This document shows, piece by piece, positions 61,846 through 64,000 of a stretch of DNA of 64,000 nt. Source of the DNA: Corynebacterium halotolerans YIM 70093 = DSM 44683 (lineage in GTDB: Bacteria > Actinomycetota > Actinomycetes > Mycobacteriales > Mycobacteriaceae); NCBI RefSeq assembly GCF_000341345.1, contig NC_020302.1, positions 104,075 to 168,074 on the forward strand. The letters are read 5' to 3'. A model generated the notes under the pieces. The model ran no database searches. It was not told where the DNA came from and saw only the letters and a list, made by a program, of their open reading frames with translations. Position 1 is the stretch's first letter; each line of letters begins with the position of its first letter. The translations under genes and the position numbers were made by a program.

Positions 61846-63089
61846 GCGTGCACGCTCTCCTTGGCGGTGGCTTCGGCGATCTCTTCCTCACTGAGCTGGA
61901 GCAGCCCGGAGAGGATTTCGTGGTTGTGTTCGCCCAGGTCTGGGCCGAGGTGGTGGATGGGCAGGGACTGTTCCCCGATCACGGGCACGATGCCCGGGAA
62001 GCCGACATCGGCCAGTTCCTCCTCGCCGGTGGAGACGTCGAATTTCTGGATCATGTTCCGGGCGTTGTACTGCGGGTCCTCGCTGATGTCGGCGGCAGTG
62101 TAGATCGGACCGGCCGGAACGCCGGCCTCGCCCAGGATCTCGAGGGCCTCGGCGGAGGTCCGGAGAGCAGCCCAGGCGCTGATGGCGGCGTCGAGTTCCT
62201 CACGGCGCTCCCAGCGGGCGGCGTTGGTCTGCAGGCCTGGGTCGGTGGCGAGGTCGGGTCGGCCGATGGTCTCCATGTAGCGTTGGTAGATGGAGTCGCC
62301 GTTGCCAGCGACGACGATGCTGGCGCCATCCGCGCAGATATAGGCGTTGGTCGGGGCGATACCCTGCATCCGTCCGCCCACGCGTTCACGGGTGACGTCG
62401 TAGGCCTGGTAGTCGGGGATGAGTGATTCCATCATGGAGAACATCGCCTCGTGCAGAGCGACGTCGATCATCCGCTCCGGAAGCGGGACGGGGCCCTGGC
62501 CGGTGGGCTTGAGCGCCTCCCGCTGATAGAGGCTCATCACCGCGCCGAAAGCGGCGTAGAGGCCGGCGATGGAGTCCCCGATGGACACACCCACCCGTAC
62601 AGGCGCCCGGTCCGGGTCGCCGACCAGGTTGCGGAAGCCGCTGTAGGCCTCGGCGACGGCCGCGAAGCCGGGGCGGTGGGACAGGGGACCTGTCTGACCG
62701 AAGGCGGAGATTCGGCTGATCACCAGATCGGGATTGATCTCGTTGAGCACCTCCGGGCCCAGACCCCACTTCTCCAGGGTGCCGGGGCGGAAGTTCTCCA
62801 GCAGCACGTCGCATTCGGCGACGAGCGATTTGACGGCCTCCCGGCCTGCCTGGGAGCGCAGATCCAGGACAACGGACTTCTTGTTGCGGTTGATGGTGCG
62901 GAAGAGCATCGATGTGGTGCCCTTGTACAGGCGCCAGTTGCGCAGCTCGTCGCCGGTGCCGGGACGTTCGATCTTGATCACCTCGGCGCCGAAGTCGGCC
63001 AGCAGACGACCGGCGGTGGGGGCGGCGATGTAGTTGCCCAGTTCCAGAACCCGGACACCGGCCAGGGGCTGGGGGGTGTTGTCAGTCAT
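61842..63089 (-). CDS. Class III acyl-CoA transferase (CaiB/BaiF family)
   Basis: The 415-residue protein has VLELGNYIAAPTAGRLLADF and EVIKIERPGTGD at the start, KKSVVLDLRSQAG near residue 70, and RVGVSIGDSIAGLYAAFGAV with the catalytic Asp near residue 168. Such enzymes move CoA from a donor such as succinyl-CoA to a carboxylic acid. It is coupled to the lyase gene (ATGA overlap), so its acid is probably the lyase substrate. The donor acyl group is not readable from the sequence. Confidence 0.9.
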   Translation of the reverse strand: MTDNTPQPLAGVRVLELGNYIAAPTAGRLLADFGAEVIKIERPGTGDELRNWRLYKGTTSMLFRTINRNKKSVVLDLRSQAGREAVKSLVAECDVLLENFRPGTLEKWGLGPEVLNEINPDLVISRISAFGQTGPLSHRPGFAAVAEAYSGFRNLVGDPDRAPVRVGVSIGDSIAGLYAAFGAVMSLYQREALKPTGQGPVPLPERMIDVALHEAMFSMMESLIPDYQAYDVTRERVGGRMQGIAPTNAYICADGASIVVAGNGDSIYQRYMETIGRPDLATDPGLQTNAARWERREELDAAISAWAALRTSAEALEILGEAGVPAGPIYTAADISEDPQYNARNMIQKFDVSTGEEELADVGFPGIVPVIGEQSLPIHHLGPDLGEHNHEILSGLLQLSEEEIAEATAKESVHA

Positions 63090-63171
63090 GATGAGCTTGT
63101 CCTCTTGTTGATGATGTGTGGGAGATCGGGGGGTAGTTCCCGGTCCGGTTCCCGCCCGGCCGGGAACAGAG

Positions 63172-64000
63172 TCAGATGAAGATGCCGAGCACCAACGTGC
63201 AGCCCAGTGCCACCACCGAGGCCACGGAGACGCCGAAGGAGCAGGATTTCAGCGTGCCCTTGGTGGTCTGTCCGAGCATCGACTGCAGCAGCCAGAAGGT
63301 GTTGGAGGTGACGTGGACCAGGAAGAGGGAGCCGGCGCCGGCGGCCAGGGCGATCAGCACGGGGTCCAGTCCGATCTGGGAGGCGACCGGTGCCAGCAGA
63401 CCCGCGGCGGTGATCGCGGAGATCGACACCGAGCCGACGGCGATGTGCAGCACCGCGGCGATGGCCCACACCGTGATGAGAGGGGCGAAGGAGTTGGCGG
63501 TGAAGTAGTTGCCCAGGATGTCGCCCATGCCGCTGGCCGCGACGACGGCGGCCAGGGAGCCGCCGGCACCGGTGAGAATGAGAATCTGTCCCGACTCCCG
63601 GAAGCCGTCGACCACGGCCTTTTCCACGCGATCGTGGCCGATCGTGTGCCGGGCGACCATGCTGGTGCCCAGCAGGCCGATCAGCAGGGCGACCACCGGG
63701 GATGCCAGCAGTTCCACCACCGGGTGGAGCATGCCGGCCATCTCCAGGATGGCTCCGGTGGCGATCAGCACCAGGGCGAGCAGCATCGGTGTGAACAGCA
63801 GGACGAGGTTCGGCTCCGTGGACTCACGCACGGTGCGCTGCTGCACCTGGTGGGGCAGCAGGGCTACGCGGCTGCCGTGGCCGTCGATGAGCTCGTTGTC
63901 CGGACCGCCGACGACCGGTGCTCCTCCGCCGGAGCCACCGGAGCCGCCGACACCATCGGTGCCCGGCTGCTGTCCACCGGTGCCGCCTGTGCCGCCGTTG
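63172..64000 (-). CDS. GntP family permease, C-terminal part with glycine-rich loop, cut by window end
   Basis: About 275 residues are visible, with the frame open to base 64000 and no stop. The last 200 residues have five to six membrane segments (FTPMLLALVLIATGAILEMA, ITAAGLLAPVASQIGLDPVL) and the GntP C-terminal motif HVTSNTFWLLQ. Before these lies a hydrophilic stretch of about 50 residues rich in Gly, Thr and Ser (GGTGGTGG, GGSGGSGGG), a loop longer than I expect in GntP relatives. The family imports gluconate and other hydroxy-acids. It is 82 bases upstream of the CoA-transferase gene, so probably first in the operon. Confidence 0.85.
   Translation of the reverse strand, partial: NGGTGGTGGQQPGTDGVGGSGGSGGGAPVVGGPDNELIDGHGSRVALLPHQVQQRTVRESTEPNLVLLFTPMLLALVLIATGAILEMAGMLHPVVELLASPVVALLIGLLGTSMVARHTIGHDRVEKAVVDGFRESGQILILTGAGGSLAAVVAASGMGDILGNYFTANSFAPLITVWAIAAVLHIAVGSVSISAITAAGLLAPVASQIGLDPVLIALAAGAGSLFLVHVTSNTFWLLQSMLGQTTKGTLKSCSFGVSVASVVALGCTLVLGIFI

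Overview
This is 64 kb of a high-GC actinobacterial chromosome, most likely a Corynebacterium. No rRNA or species marker is present, so the genus is inferred. Supporting points are 19-bp DtxR-type iron boxes upstream of ferritin and heme oxygenase genes; an mtlD/rbtT/atlR/xylB arabitol-mannitol locus; a vanABK operon with a divergent PadR-type vanR and its inverted-repeat operator; and several promoters that look leaderless.

Layout. 1-12.4 kb is core-like: the end of an aldehyde dehydrogenase, a TetR regulator, a POT peptide transporter, a sirtuin, a beta-propeller protein flanked by a duplicated sirtuin tail, an XRE regulator, a DUF421 membrane protein, a lipase-like hydrolase, an iron block (ftn, hmuO, an exported orphan protein) and AMP nucleosidase. 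12.4-21.8 kb is a complete malonate utilisation locus: biotin-independent malonate decarboxylase mdcA-B-CD-E-G-H, with the carrier and beta subunits fused, the malonate permease madLM, and a divergent LysR regulator. 22.0-25.95 kb is a mobile-element junction: an IS3-family remnant split by a RIT element (three overlapping tyrosine recombinase genes between 86-bp inverted repeats). Its far edge has removed the front of a TRAP solute-binding gene (dctP), leaving dctQ and dctM intact.

28.5-40.9 kb holds a LysR gene, a KdgT-type permease, an AraC regulator and a large quinol/resorcinol-type aromatic cluster. The cluster has a VOC-type ring-cleavage dioxygenase, two hydrolases, a two-component flavin monooxygenase with reductase, maleylacetate reductase, hydroxyquinol 1,2-dioxygenase and a single-component FAD phenol monooxygenase. 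41.2-46.5 kb is the polyol locus. 46.6-52.8 kb carries an SDR, an acetoacetyl-CoA synthetase-like ligase, an aromatic-acid MFS transporter, an IclR regulator and an amidohydrolase-2 protein. 53.0-57.4 kb is the vanillate operon vanABK with vanR. A second, short IS3-family remnant lies at 57.5-58.0 kb.

58.1-64 kb is an IclR-regulated set: GntP-type permease (cut by the window edge), class III CoA-transferase, HMG-CoA-lyase-like enzyme, hydroxypyruvate/glyoxylate-reductase-like dehydrogenase and glycerate kinase. Read as one pathway it would import a hydroxy-acid, activate it to a CoA thioester, cleave it to acetyl-CoA plus hydroxypyruvate, and return the latter to glycolysis through glycerate. 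Itatartarate is a chemically consistent substrate. This is the most interesting inference in the window and it is untested.

Overall the window is a catabolic island, partly assembled by mobile elements: two same-orientation IS3 remnants bracket about 31.5 kb of aromatic and polyol genes.
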